Origin: Bradyrhizobium sp. WSM1743
GTDB taxonomy: Bacteria > Pseudomonadota > Alphaproteobacteria > Rhizobiales > Xanthobacteraceae
DNA: 64,000 bases
Assembly (NCBI RefSeq): GCF_000473065.1
Contig: NZ_KI421494.1
Location: forward strand, 48,752 to 112,751
Direction: 5' to 3'
Positions 48,115 through 57,725 of this stretch are shown here, one piece after another (the first letter of the stretch is position 1; every line of letters starts with the position of its first letter). The notes below the pieces were generated by a model. The model was not told where the DNA came from and did not search any database. It saw only the letters and a program-made list of their open reading frames with translations. Both the position numbers and the translations under genes were made by a program.

Positions 48115-48148
48115 ACGCGTGCGGCGCGCAACAGGAGAGGAGGCGGGC

Positions 48149-48985
48149 GTGGGTCTCGATCTGCCAAATGACGATCTGATCACAGGCTCGCTGCCCGAAA
48201 CACATTTGGGTTGCCTCCTTCACGCCGATAAAGCCCGCATTCGTGGCGGAGAACAGAAGGCGATGTTGCTCACCGGAGCATCGCGCGGAATTGGTCATGC
48301 CACTGCTAAGCTGTTCTCTGAGGCGGGCTGGCGCATCATTTCTTGCGCGCGTCAAGCGTTCGACGGGGAGCGATGTCCCTGGCACGAAGGGGACGAGGAT
48401 CATGTCCAGATCGACCTCAGCAATCATCGAATGCTGCCGCGCGCGATCGCTGAGGTCAAGAAGCGCTTGGCCGGTGCACCTTTGCACGCGCTAGTGAACA
48501 ATGCCGGTGTCTCGCCGAAAACGCCCGCTGGCGATCGGATGACATCGTTGACGACGTCAACCGAGACCTGGATGAGGGTGTTCCATCTCAATTTGGTGGC
48601 CCCGATCCTGCTGGCGCAGGGTTTGTTTGACGAGCTAAGAGCCGCGTCAGGATCGATCGTGAACGTGACTTCGATCGCGGGCTCGCGGGTGCACCCGTTT
48701 GCCGGCAGTGCCTATGCGACCTCGAAAGCTGCGCTTGCGAGCCTCACCCGTGAAATGGCGCACGATTATGCGCCGCATGGCATTCGTGTGAATGCGATCG
48801 CGCCCGGCGAAATCAGGACGGACATGTTATCGCCCGACACAGAAGCGCGTCTCGTGCCAAGTATCCCGCTGCGCAGAGTGGGAACCCCGGATGAAGTGGC
48901 CAAGGTCATTTTCTTCCTGTGCTCGGATGCGGCGAGCTATGTCACGGGGGCCGAGGTGCCGGTCAATGGTGGGCAACATCTGTGA
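48149..48985 (+). CDS. fixR: FixR, short-chain dehydrogenase encoded before nifA
   Basis: 278 residues from GTG 48149, preceded by the strong AGGAGAGGAGG; this is the known FixR length. SDR features: LLTGASRGIGHATAKLFSEA (Rossmann TGxxxGIG), NNAGVSP, catalytic Ser in VNVTSIAGS, and YATSK (Tyr-x3-Lys). The substrate is unknown and the gene is dispensable for fixation in B. japonicum. Its main importance is that it shares the autoregulated promoter with nifA. The active site is intact. Confidence 0.95.
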   Translation: MGLDLPNDDLITGSLPETHLGCLLHADKARIRGGEQKAMLLTGASRGIGHATAKLFSEAGWRIISCARQAFDGERCPWHEGDEDHVQIDLSNHRMLPRAIAEVKKRLAGAPLHALVNNAGVSPKTPAGDRMTSLTTSTETWMRVFHLNLVAPILLAQGLFDELRAASGSIVNVTSIAGSRVHPFAGSAYATSKAALASLTREMAHDYAPHGIRVNAIAPGEIRTDMLSPDTEARLVPSIPLRRVGTPDEVAKVIFFLCSDAASYVTGAEVPVNGGQHL

Positions 48986-49237
48986 ATCGGCCGCCTTGGC
49001 GACACAGCTGACTTGAGCGGCAGCAGCGGCACTTATGTTCTCCGCTGACGATGCGCACGCAATCCGCAAAAATGAGTGAAGGCACACTGTAAGTTTATCG
49101 TCGTGCCATGAAAAGGTCTTACGATTCTATGTCATCTCGTCAAGACTTGGCGTTAGATCGAGAGTGACATGCAAAACGAAGCTCGCCAACCAGGACAAGG
49201 TACCAGGGAGGACGATCAAGACAACGGAGGCCGCCTC

Positions 49238-50992
49238 ATGCTGGATATCCCTTTCTCACACGAAAGACCCGCCTCGCAACCTGAGCCGGAGGGTAAGCTC
49301 CCGGGGGAGCCGTTGCGTGAGAGCGCGCTCACCGGCATCTTCGAAATATCGAAAATTCTTACCGCTCCTTGTCGGCTCGAAGTCACGTTGGCCAACGTTG
49401 TTGGTCTTTTGCAATCGTTTGTGCAGATGCGACACGGCATCGTCTCACTCTTCGACGAGGACGGCATGCCGGATATCACAGTAGGCGCCGGCTGGAACGA
49501 AGGCAGCGACGAAAGTTACCGGATGCGACTGCCGCGGAACGCAATTGACCAGATCATTGCGACGGACAGGCCTCTTGTTGCCGAGAACGTGGCCGCCGAG
49601 CCGGTATTCAGCGCTGCCGACCGGGAAGTGCTCGGCGCCTCCAATAGTATCCCAGTGTCGTTCATCGGGGTTCCCATTCGCATTGATCGCAAGGTCGTGG
49701 GTACGCTGACGGTCGACCGCATCCAGGACGATAGGTCGAGTCTTCGGCTTGAGTACGATGCGCGACTGCTCGCCATGATCGCCAACCTGGTGGGACAAAC
49801 AGTGAAGTTACACCGCTTGTTCACCTGCGATCGCGAACGACTGATGGCGGAGAAAGACCGGCTACAAAAGGAAGTACTAGAGCTCAGGCAACCATCTCGG
49901 GAGCGCAAGAAGCTACACGTCCATGGGATCATTGGCGACAGTCCGGCGGTGCGAGGGCTGCTCGAGAAGATTGCGGTTGTAGCCAGATCGAACAGCACAG
50001 TTCTGCTGCGTGGCGAATCCGGCACCGGAAAGGAACTCGTAGCCAAGGCCATTCACGAATCATCGCCCCGCGCCAAGCGCCCGTTCGTTAAGCTGAATTG
50101 CGCGGCGCTTCCTGAGACCGTCTTGGAATCCGAATTATTTGGTCATGAGAAAGGCGCCTTCACCGGAGCGTTCAGCTCGCGCAAGGGACGCTTCGAACTT
50201 GCTGACAAAGGAACGCTTTTTCTTGACGAGATCGGCGAAATCTCAGCTCCGTTCCAGGCGAAGTTGCTGCGCGTTTTGCAAGAGCAGGAGTTCGAGCGGG
50301 TCGGCAGCAACCAGACTATTAAGGTCGATGTTCGAGTGATAGCTGCGACCAACAAGAACCTTGAAGAGGCTGTCGCAAGGACCGAATTCCGGGCGGACCT
50401 TTACTATCGCATCAGCGTAGTTCCCCTACTGTTGCCACCGCTACGCGAAAGACGCAGTGATATTCCTCAGCTTGCCAGGGAGTTCCTCAGAAATTTCAAT
50501 AACGAGAACGGCCGTACTCTGACGTTGGAGGCGAGTGCAATCGATGTACTGATGAACTGCGGCTTTCCGGGAAATGTCCGCGAACTCGAAAACTGCATCG
50601 AGCGGACAGCGACGCTGTGCGGCGGATCATCGATCGTGAGAAGCGACTTTGCATGCTTCCACGGGCAGTGCCTTTCCGCGATGCTGTGGAAAAGCACGTC
50701 GGACGAGAGTAAAGAGCAGCCCGCACCTATGCCGCCGGTGCAGGCAAAGGCCATCATTCCGCTAGCTGAAGCGACCCAGCCGGTCCAGTCTGTCGGCGGC
50801 GAACTGGCCTCACTGGGGCCTCCCGGCACAGTTCTCGTTAGCGGCGCGAAGATGGCCGATCGCGAACGGGTCATTGCGGCCATGGAAAAATCTGGCTGGG
50901 TGCAGGCAAAAGCAGCGCGCCTGCTCGGACTAACGCCGCGCCAGATCGGCTATGCGCTGAGGAAATATGGAATCGAGATAAAGCGGTTCTGA
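49238..50992 (+). CDS. nifA: NifA, sigma54-dependent activator of nif and fix genes
   Basis: 584 residues from the ATG at 49238, with GGAGG seven bases before; the frame is open to 49169. Order: N-terminal GAF domain (about 30-190), AAA+ domain with Walker A GESGTGKE, the sigma54-contact GAFTGA (FGHEKGAFTGAFSSRKG) and LFLDEIGE, and a C-terminal Fis-type HTH (GWVQAKAARLLGLTPRQIGY). The linker holds C-x4-C (C473-FHGQ-C478), the mark of the oxygen-sensitive rhizobial NifA class. It activates RpoN promoters with TGT-N10-ACA sites under low oxygen. The gap to fixR is 252 bp. Confidence 0.98.
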   Translation: MLDIPFSHERPASQPEPEGKLPGEPLRESALTGIFEISKILTAPCRLEVTLANVVGLLQSFVQMRHGIVSLFDEDGMPDITVGAGWNEGSDESYRMRLPRNAIDQIIATDRPLVAENVAAEPVFSAADREVLGASNSIPVSFIGVPIRIDRKVVGTLTVDRIQDDRSSLRLEYDARLLAMIANLVGQTVKLHRLFTCDRERLMAEKDRLQKEVLELRQPSRERKKLHVHGIIGDSPAVRGLLEKIAVVARSNSTVLLRGESGTGKELVAKAIHESSPRAKRPFVKLNCAALPETVLESELFGHEKGAFTGAFSSRKGRFELADKGTLFLDEIGEISAPFQAKLLRVLQEQEFERVGSNQTIKVDVRVIAATNKNLEEAVARTEFRADLYYRISVVPLLLPPLRERRSDIPQLAREFLRNFNNENGRTLTLEASAIDVLMNCGFPGNVRELENCIERTATLCGGSSIVRSDFACFHGQCLSAMLWKSTSDESKEQPAPMPPVQAKAIIPLAEATQPVQSVGGELASLGPPGTVLVSGAKMADRERVIAAMEKSGWVQAKAARLLGLTPRQIGYALRKYGIEIKRF

Positions 50993-51282
50993 ACGACGAC
51001 ATCGGCCGGAACTGCTACTGCCAAATAGCTATATGAGGACGATCTTCGATAGGCGATCTCATCGCAATCCGAAGGAATGGTCCGCCCTCGGCGGCAATTT
51101 GGCCCCGAGCGAAACCACCCCGCCCACTTGCGGAACTGCTGTCGAAAGGCGAGCTCACCTGGTTCGGTGAGACATGGACTTGCGCAATGACATACCGAGC
51201 GTCACCTGCGGGCCATACGATCGCGAACCGTCGATTGCTCACCTGAACAAGCTATATACCTATCCGCCGATCAAGCTCGGAC

Positions 51283-51388
51283 TAGGGCATGATCCGCAAA
51301 AGTGTGAAGCGGATTTCCGAAAGATCATGCTCAAACAAAGGATCTAAAGCGCGATGGCGATTTCATCTTAATCTCATCGCGCTTTAGT
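51283..51388. repeat. Dispersed intergenic repeat with two hairpins
   Basis: The left hairpin is GCATGATC ... GATCATGC (51287-51330). The right hairpin is CTAAAGCGCGATG ... CATCGCGCTTTAG, a 13-bp perfect stem with an 18-base loop (51344-51387). This is the widespread Bradyrhizobiaceae repeat. It lies about 290 bp after nifA, and its right stem may also end nifA transcription. Confidence 0.75.
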
Positions 51389-51611
51389 GAGCGGCAATGA
51401 CCAATGAACGTCAATCGGTCCGCCGCCCGCTGGTGATTAGCGGCGGTTAATCTGTCGCAAGCTGGCCTCACTCAGCTGGCGTGCCCTGCGGAACAGCGCT
51501 GTCGCAACCCTGACTTATGTTGGCATTGTTCGTCGGGAAGAGCGGGCTAGAGGGGCGGATCACCCGGTCTAAGCCTGTGTAAAGGCAAGCCGACTCCAAA
51601 AGGGCGGGTGA

Positions 51612-51627
51612 TGGTACAACACTTGCT
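51612..51627 (+). promoter_or_regulatory. Sigma54 (-24/-12) promoter of fixA
   Basis: TGGTACAACACTTGCT fits the TGGYAYR-N4-TTGCW consensus perfectly, 38 bp before the fixA start. About 110 bp upstream TGT-N10-ACT (51511-51526) is a one-mismatch NifA site. NifA control of fixA is known in B. japonicum. Confidence 0.85.
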
Positions 51628-51665
51628 CTGCTCTTCGCAGCTGTCGCAACTGTTGGAGCAACACC

Positions 51666-52508
51666 GTGCACAATGTCGTCTGCATCAAACAGGTTCCGGA
51701 CTCGGCGCAGATCCGCGTGCACCCCGTGACCAATACAATCATGCGTCAGGGGGTCCCGACCATCATCAACCCATATGACCTCTTCGCGCTCGAGGCCGCG
51801 CTGGAGCTGCGCGATCGGTTCGGCGGCGAAATTACCGTGCTTACAATGGGACCGCCATCGGCGGAAGACTCTTTGCGAAAGGCGCTGACTTATGGCGCCG
51901 ATCGCGCCGTCCTACTCACCGATCGCTGCTTTGCGGGCTCCGACACCCTGGCAACAACGTATGCACTTGCAACAGCCATCCGAAAAATTGATAAGGAATA
52001 TGGCCCGACAAACCTCATCTTCACGGGAAAGCAGACCATCGACGGCGATACGGCGCAGGTTGGGCCCGGCATCGCAAAGCGGCTGGGCGTACTGCAGCTA
52101 ACTTACGTTGCGAAGGTCAGATCCTTAGATCTCGCCAACCATACGATTGAAGTGGAACGACGCTCCGAAGGTGGTATCCAGGTGCTGCACACGAGACTGC
52201 CTTGTCTCATCACCATGCTGGAGGCGACGAATCAGATTCGGCGTGGCGCGATGGCAGATGCCTTGCGTGCCGCGCGTGCCCAAATCGTGAAATGGAGTGC
52301 GCACGATGCCGGTATCGAAGACGTCTCCAAATGCGGCCTCAAGGGATCGCCGACCGTCGTCAAGCGAGTGTTCGCTCCCTCTGCGCGGGCTGAGAAGGCG
52401 GCGCTGGTTGAGGCCACCGAACAACCGGCGCAAGCGCTGATAGATGCGATTTTCAAGCGTCACCCGAAGCTCGAAGCTGATCTTGCAGCCCTCGTCCGCG
52501 ACGCTTGA
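51666..52508 (+). CDS. fixA: FixA, electron-transfer flavoprotein beta subunit
   Basis: 280 residues from GTG 51666 (GGAG upstream). ETF-beta features: CIKQVPDSAQIRV at the start, NPYDLFALEAALELRD, LTMGPPSAEDSLRKALTYGA and LIFTGKQTIDGDTAQVGPGI (nucleotide-binding). FixA works with FixB, C and X in electron bifurcation to nitrogenase. fixBCX do not follow, consistent with the split arrangement in B. japonicum. A decayed second copy lies at 22386. Confidence 0.97.
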   Translation: MHNVVCIKQVPDSAQIRVHPVTNTIMRQGVPTIINPYDLFALEAALELRDRFGGEITVLTMGPPSAEDSLRKALTYGADRAVLLTDRCFAGSDTLATTYALATAIRKIDKEYGPTNLIFTGKQTIDGDTAQVGPGIAKRLGVLQLTYVAKVRSLDLANHTIEVERRSEGGIQVLHTRLPCLITMLEATNQIRRGAMADALRAARAQIVKWSAHDAGIEDVSKCGLKGSPTVVKRVFAPSARAEKAALVEATEQPAQALIDAIFKRHPKLEADLAALVRDA

Positions 52509-53500
52509 CCTGGAGAGTCCGGCAACGACAGTTCGAAACGGTCCAAGGATGTACCAACGCCAAGAGGCACCCGCGTCAAGTGAGCGCGCTAGATGTAGCT
52601 AGGCATCTCAGCCCGCAACCAGCGCATTCCGGGTGCATGGCGTTCTCGATTGCTTGCGATCACCTGGGACCGCATGTTCCGTAGACCACGTTATGGCCTC
52701 GATCAATGTCCGGAGTTGGCCGCGATTGTCAGGCAGATCGACAAAGGCCTGCGCATACGACCAGATCCGACTGCATGATCGTGTTGGATCACCATACTAG
52801 CGTCCGAACGCCCAAAGCACTGTAGCGCTGTCGAGGGCGCGAAGCCCACCTATGTGGCACCTTTGGACTAATTTTCGCGATTCAACAGCCCTATACCATT
52901 GTGAGTGGCGCTTCGCCGTCTGGTTTTTGACTGCCGTGCAAGCGCTGTCAGGTTCAATACACTTGCAATGAGAAATCGGTCGCTAGCGTTTTGTCAATGT
53001 AGTCAGAATCTGTGGGGTGAGTGCACGAGTTGGCACGGTGATTGCTGTAAGCATGCAAGAGAACGGCGGGGTGGTGCTCGCGAACGCGAAACCTAGCGGC
53101 GGTCTCTTTGAGAAGCTCGTGCCGGCCAGCAGCCGGCATTTCGCGCGGCTTGCGGCCGAAGGCCCCAAGAGCCAGGTAGAGGCGGATAGTCCTTGTAATG
53201 TTGTATGAAGCTCATAGCGGTTCGACCAACTGGCAGGAGCAGAAACCGAGAGGGCCTGGCGCGGCGCAAATCTCACCATGGCTCTGCAAGCGAATGCTGG
53301 CCGTGCCGGGAATTCGCGTCGCGGACCGGCATCCGTCTGGATCGCCGTTGCTCAGTTGATGAACGCGTTGAAGCGCGTGAGCAGGACTGAGCATGCCGAT
53401 GTCTGCTGCCGCGAAGGTGGCCACCAAGAATGTCGCCCGAGTGGTAAACGCGATCACAAGCCCATGGAAACCAACGAAATCGCAATAGCCCATAGTTGGC
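52509..53500. other. Intergenic stretch, nothing recognised
   Basis: About 1 kb with only overlapping short frames. None shows a family motif. Confidence 0.4.
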
Positions 53501-53501
53501 C

Positions 53502-53517
53502 CGGAGACGAAGTTGCT
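53502..53517 (+). promoter_or_regulatory. Candidate sigma54 promoter before the oxygenase pair
   Basis: CGGAGACGAAGTTGCT: GG-N10-GC with a perfect TTGCT -12 element but a poor -24 side (GGAGAC for GGCACG). It is 38 bp before the ATG of the next gene, the same distance as in fixA. A one-mismatch NifA half-site pair (GGT-N10-ACA) ends near 53459. Confidence 0.45.
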
Positions 53518-53555
53518 CCGTCAAGGACCGTTCTCTCCTTATCGCCAGGGGTCAA

Positions 53556-54761
53556 ATGACATCTCAAAGGTCTCGATTTACATCCGATCAGCATCCGCAG
53601 ATATGCTGCGAGTATTTGACTGAGCAAGCGCGAGCCCTGTTCGGCCCGCACCCGTTTGCTGCGCAGATGTCCCAGGGCCAGGTCGCAAGCCTGCTGCCCG
53701 AATATCTGGCCATGTCACAGGCGTTCCCGTACCTGCAGGCGGGGTCGCAAAAGGATCTCATATTCGATGCGATGAATCACAATCGAGATCTTGCGAGGGA
53801 CGTTGAACTGACCAGCGTGGTCGCAAATTTCATCTGTTGGGATGAGACGGGTGGTTATGGCCAGATTCTCCAGGGCGGAAAGGCGGCGCTACCCGATATT
53901 CTGGTGACTAAAAACTTCCACTCGAACCTGTTTAGAAAGGATGCGTCGCAACTACTCGGCAGAGCAATACGGCCCAACTACAGCGCAACGACGAAGCGGT
54001 ACTTGCATTCTCTCTATGCCGGATTGTCATCGAAAGATCCCTTAGTGCGTTGCGCCTACATGGTCGCTTTTGAACTACATGCTGCGGACATGATCCAGTC
54101 GCTATGGACAACTCTGGTCAAAACCTTTGAGGTGCGGTCTGACGACCTTGAGTACTTCCGCAGCCATGTCGGCGGAGAAGATCCCGCGGAGAAGTATCAC
54201 GGAGAAATGACAAGCCGGCTGATTGGCGAACTTGTCCCGGCTGACCGTAATGATCGCTTTTTGGATGAATTCGATCGAGCCTATCGGCTCAGCTTACAGT
54301 GGTGCCGCGATCTGCTCCGAATTGTCTCACTTCAGGGAGATGATCATTCGGAGATCGAACACCATGGCCGTTGTCATTGTGGTTCTGTCAAGTTCTACGT
54401 CCAAGCGCCGCGAGAGCTCTCTGCAGTTCGATGCAATTGCTCAATCTGTCAAATGTCTGGATTTCTGCACTTGCTCGTACCTGGCAATAAGCTTGGCATT
54501 GAGTGCGGCGAAGAATTCCTCACGACGTACCAGTTCAACAAGAACATCGCTCGGCACACGTTTTGTCGGGTTTGCGGCGTAAAGCCATTCTATAGGCCGC
54601 GGTCGAACCCCTCCGGTTTCAGCGTAAATATCCGATGCCTGGATAACAGGACCATCGAACGCATATCAATAAGCGAGTTCGATGGCGAGCATTGGGACCA
54701 AGCATTCCGCTCGATGCACCAGGACCTAGAGTCCTGCGTCGAAGATAAAACTCTGGAGTGA
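53556..54761 (+). CDS. Haem-oxygenase-like (iron-containing redox) protein fused to a GFA/CENP-V zinc domain
   Basis: 401 residues; AGGGG lies five bases before ATG. Residues about 15-260 are all-helical with the spaced acidic/His residues of haem-oxygenase-like diiron proteins (E97 in CWDETGG, E173-LH-A175 region, H204, E212, H215 in EKYHGEM). Residues 270-365 form a glutathione-dependent formaldehyde-activating (GFA) type zinc domain: C273-H-C275, C295-SI-C298 and C337-RV-C340. It is followed after 6 bp by a 2-oxoglutarate oxygenase, so both belong to one operon. The fusion of a putative diiron oxygenase with a GFA domain is unusual. The substrate is unknown; a small-molecule tailoring or scavenging pathway is my inference. 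The position after fixA and the candidate sigma54 promoter suggest nodule expression. Confidence 0.75.
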   Translation: MTSQRSRFTSDQHPQICCEYLTEQARALFGPHPFAAQMSQGQVASLLPEYLAMSQAFPYLQAGSQKDLIFDAMNHNRDLARDVELTSVVANFICWDETGGYGQILQGGKAALPDILVTKNFHSNLFRKDASQLLGRAIRPNYSATTKRYLHSLYAGLSSKDPLVRCAYMVAFELHAADMIQSLWTTLVKTFEVRSDDLEYFRSHVGGEDPAEKYHGEMTSRLIGELVPADRNDRFLDEFDRAYRLSLQWCRDLLRIVSLQGDDHSEIEHHGRCHCGSVKFYVQAPRELSAVRCNCSICQMSGFLHLLVPGNKLGIECGEEFLTTYQFNKNIARHTFCRVCGVKPFYRPRSNPSGFSVNIRCLDNRTIERISISEFDGEHWDQAFRSMHQDLESCVEDKTLE

Positions 54762-54767
54762 ACTCGA

Positions 54768-55448
54768 ATGACGCGCGCAATGAATCACAAATCCCGTCTG
54801 CTTTCAGAAGAAGCTTTGACAAAATACCGCATAGAGCTGTTGGTGAAGGGGACGGTCGTGATTGGTCCCCAGATATTGTTCACCCAAGAGGACTTGGCCA
54901 AGATCGATCAGCTGCAGGCTGAGATTCCCGAAGAAGAAGTGAGGGAGGGAGATGCCGGCGACTCGCACAATGTTTTCGTCAAACGCGTGAGGATAGACCC
55001 GCCCGGCCGCGCTCCTAGCGACGCGAGTGGTGCAGCTCCAGGCCAGCTCATGGAGCTACTTGAAAGGAAAGACCGCAGCTTCGCGCTAAAAAAGATCTTG
55101 GGCGCCACGTCAGATTGCGTGATTCGCCGGTGCCAAATGCATCGGATGCCTCCGGGTTCCTTTGTTGGCATCCATCTGGATGCTGCGAGCGACCCGGATT
55201 TCGAGTACTCGGTGATTGTGCAGCTCGCGAGAGACTTCGAGGGGGGTGAGTTCGTGGTATATCCAAGCGGGTACGAACAACAGGTGTTCCGACCGCCATT
55301 TGGTGCGGTACTTGTCACCACATGTAAGCTCCGGCATGAAGTGAAGCCTGTGCTGACCGGGGAGCGCCGATCGCTGGTCTACTTCTGTTCAAAGCGCAGC
55401 GGCGCGAACCGCCGGATCATCGAAAGCTCTACAGGGGCCTCTGATTGA
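54768..55448 (+). CDS. 2-oxoglutarate/Fe(II)-dependent oxygenase
   Basis: 226 residues (second possible ATG at 54780). The double-stranded beta-helix core has the iron triad H136-x-D138 (GIHLDAASDPDFEYS) and H190 (LRHEVKPV), with the 2-oxoglutarate Arg at 200-201 (GERRSLVYF), as in prolyl-4-hydroxylase-type enzymes. PPFGAVLVTT and FEGGEFVVYPSG are typical. It would hydroxylate or oxidatively modify a substrate. It is co-transcribed with the upstream haem-oxygenase-like/GFA fusion, so the two probably act on the same compound. Confidence 0.85.
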   Translation: MTRAMNHKSRLLSEEALTKYRIELLVKGTVVIGPQILFTQEDLAKIDQLQAEIPEEEVREGDAGDSHNVFVKRVRIDPPGRAPSDASGAAPGQLMELLERKDRSFALKKILGATSDCVIRRCQMHRMPPGSFVGIHLDAASDPDFEYSVIVQLARDFEGGEFVVYPSGYEQQVFRPPFGAVLVTTCKLRHEVKPVLTGERRSLVYFCSKRSGANRRIIESSTGASD

Positions 55449-56526
55449 GGGGGCTGAACTGGTTTTCGAATGACTTGGGTAACGGGTGAGCTCTCAGGAC
55501 AGATTGGTAGCTTGCCCATCTTGTAGTCAGACTGTCCCTCGCAAAGGCTGCGACAATGCAGGTCGGAAGCCACAGCTAGCTTTGCTGCCTGTAAAGGCGA
55601 CCACGCGTAATCCGAGCAAAGGTTTGCTCAGGGTAGGTGTGGTAAGTCATCGTCGCTGCCTCGAACCGAGAGGCGTGTCGGCGCGTGCGCGATGGTGTAA
55701 TCGCGCCGCGCGCAGGAAGGCCCTGTTGTCGTCACGTTCTCGACAGCTACACACCCAGCAAAACTGCCGAATGCTCGGGCTGATTTGGGACGGATGTGCG
55801 CGAACTGGGCCTTTGCAGGGTCCATCAGAAGAGAAGTCTGATCTGAAGGCCCTAATCGCGCGCGGTCTTTTGCTCGATCGTCCTGCATTGGTCGAGACCT
55901 GAGTATTCATTTCGAAAGTGAGAACGGATGGACTTTACCTCAACTCGCGGGAGGCTCCATGGGTCGGGCAGCCCGGGCCAGCAAGAGAACTTGTCGGCTT
56001 CCCCGTCGGCAGACGCCCGGCCGACCGCGCTCTCGTGGACGAGTTGCACAGAAGGATCCGGATCTCACGGCCTAGACCCGATTCGTTCAACCCGCGCAAG
56101 CCCAGCTGCTGCGCTTAATCCGGAGCCGGAGCGACGATGCACAAACCTTCCGGCAGATCGTCAATGATCAGGATGACAACGGTAGCGCCAACTTCCTGTT
56201 CGTGACTGTGAACGATGGTGGTGTTACTGACGGCGGCGCCGACTGGTCGCTGCTGCCGGTTGATCGCCGCGTGCCCGCCGCCCCCCATTGCATATCACTA
56301 TGACTCTGCCGGGTCTCACAACAGCACCGTCGCAGAGCAGCTCGCAGCACGTCTCGGCTCCCGCCTGCAAGCGGCCCGCATGGCCCGGCAGCAGAACGGC
56401 TGATTGCGGAGTACTTTGTGGTAGACGCGAAGCGAGCGCTGATTAGACGATTGTCGCAGGGCGAGCGGCCGGACGATGAGCCGCTGCGCATCGAACGCCT
56501 CATCGCCGATCGTGCCCAGGGAGACG
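55449..56526. other. Stretch without recognised gene, right part interrupted by the IS
   Basis: No known family. A frame from about 56400 (DAKRALIRRLSQGERPDDEP, RIERLIADRAQGD) is cut by the insertion and resumes after the right target repeat as GRACSALAQQVAKES. An unnamed coding sequence was therefore probably interrupted. Further left, 56120-56300 reads FRQIVNDQDDNGSANFLFVT in one frame, which looks coding but ends in stops. Confidence 0.35.
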
Positions 56527-57725
56527 CAGGGGAATCGCATTTGGCTTTTCTTTGCCTATTGCATTGGAAAGCAAGCCGGATTTTGAAGCCGACTCCCGAA
56601 TCATGGAGGGGGTCGGATGCGCAAATTCAAGAAGGCGTTTTGTCGGCTGCAAGACCCGCGGGCAGCCAATGCCAGGCACGATCTTCTGGAGGTGTTGGTC
56701 ATCGCGCTGGCGGCAACGCTGTGCGGGGCGGAGTCGTGTTCGGACATGGCGGACTTCGGAGAGGCGAAGGAGGAGCTGTTTCGACTGTTCCTTCGCCTGG
56801 AGCATGGCGTGCCGAGCCACGATACCTTCAGCCGTGTGTTCCGCCTGCTCGAGCCGGAGGTCTTCGAGAAGGCATTCCGTCGCTTCATGGCGGCCTTCGC
56901 CAAGGCCAACGGGGTCAAGCTCACAGGAGTGGTGGCCGTGGATGGCAAGGCGTTGCGCGGCGCCTACGAGCGCGGCGAGAAGGCCACGCCGCTGCATCTG
57001 GTCAATGTCTTCGCGGTGGAAGCCCGCATGGCTTTGGCTCAACAAAAAGCGCCGGGTCGCAACGAGACGGCAGGCGCCTTGGAAGTGCTGGAGCTTCTCA
57101 GCCTGGAGGGCTGTATCGTCACCGCCGATGCGCTGCATTGCAGCCGCGCCTTTGCCAGTGCGGTGCTGCAACGAGGCGGCGATTACGCGCTTGTGGTCAA
57201 AGCCAACCGTGGCCCCTTGTTCAAGGCTGTTATGCAGCAGTTTGCGCGGTCGGGCAAACGCAGCAGTGCCGCACAGATCGACCTCTCCAGTCACGATCGG
57301 CACGAAGCGCGGCGTGCCACTGTCATGCGCAATACCAGTCTGGCTACGAACCACAAGTTTCCTGGCGTTGTTGCGGTGGGGCGCCTCACTTCGCGCAGGC
57401 GCCTGCGCGGCAAGTCGGCCGATACGCCGGTCGTGCGCTACTATCTCTTGTCCAAATACCTCTCCCCCAAGCGACTGCTGCAAGTCACCCGCAGTCATTG
57501 GGGCATCGAGAACCAGCTCCATTGGGTGCTCGACGTTCATTTCGCCGAGGATGGCAATCGCGCCCGGAAGGACAATGCTCCCGAGAACCTCGCCATCTTG
57601 CGCAGGCTTGCCCTCAACATCCTGCGAACTCACCCGGACCGCGCCTCGATCCGACGAAAAATCAAGCGCTCCGGCTGGGACGATGCCTTCCTTCTCAGCA
57701 TGCTTGGCCAAATGCGATAGCCCTG
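56527..57725 (+). mobile_element. Complete ISAs1-family insertion sequence
   Basis: About 1.2 kb. The terminal inverted repeats are CAGGGGAATCGCATTTGGC at the left and, read inward from the right, CAGGGCTATCGCATTTGGCC. The element is flanked by a perfect 10-bp direct repeat, CAGGGAGACG, at 56517-56526 and 57726-57735, the target duplication. The single transposase gene runs nearly end to end. Intact ends and target repeats indicate a recent insertion. Confidence 0.92.
56617..57720 (+). CDS. ISAs1-family transposase
   Basis: 367 residues, full length and without frameshift. The N-terminal DUF4372/DDE_Tnp_1-associated region (FCRLQDPRAANARHDLLEVL) is followed by the DDE core: VVAVDGKALRGAYE (first Asp), VTADALHCSR (second Asp) and HWGIENQLHWVLDVHFAED (Glu in the HWxIEN motif). 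The stop codon lies in the right inverted repeat, as in other members. It should be active. Confidence 0.95.
   Translation: MRKFKKAFCRLQDPRAANARHDLLEVLVIALAATLCGAESCSDMADFGEAKEELFRLFLRLEHGVPSHDTFSRVFRLLEPEVFEKAFRRFMAAFAKANGVKLTGVVAVDGKALRGAYERGEKATPLHLVNVFAVEARMALAQQKAPGRNETAGALEVLELLSLEGCIVTADALHCSRAFASAVLQRGGDYALVVKANRGPLFKAVMQQFARSGKRSSAAQIDLSSHDRHEARRATVMRNTSLATNHKFPGVVAVGRLTSRRRLRGKSADTPVVRYYLLSKYLSPKRLLQVTRSHWGIENQLHWVLDVHFAEDGNRARKDNAPENLAILRRLALNILRTHPDRASIRRKIKRSGWDDAFLLSMLGQMR

Noticed and set aside
52983..53493. Minus-strand frames of about 95 codons after fixA
   Set aside because: Overlapping frames on both strands with no motif or ribosome binding site; treated as non-coding.
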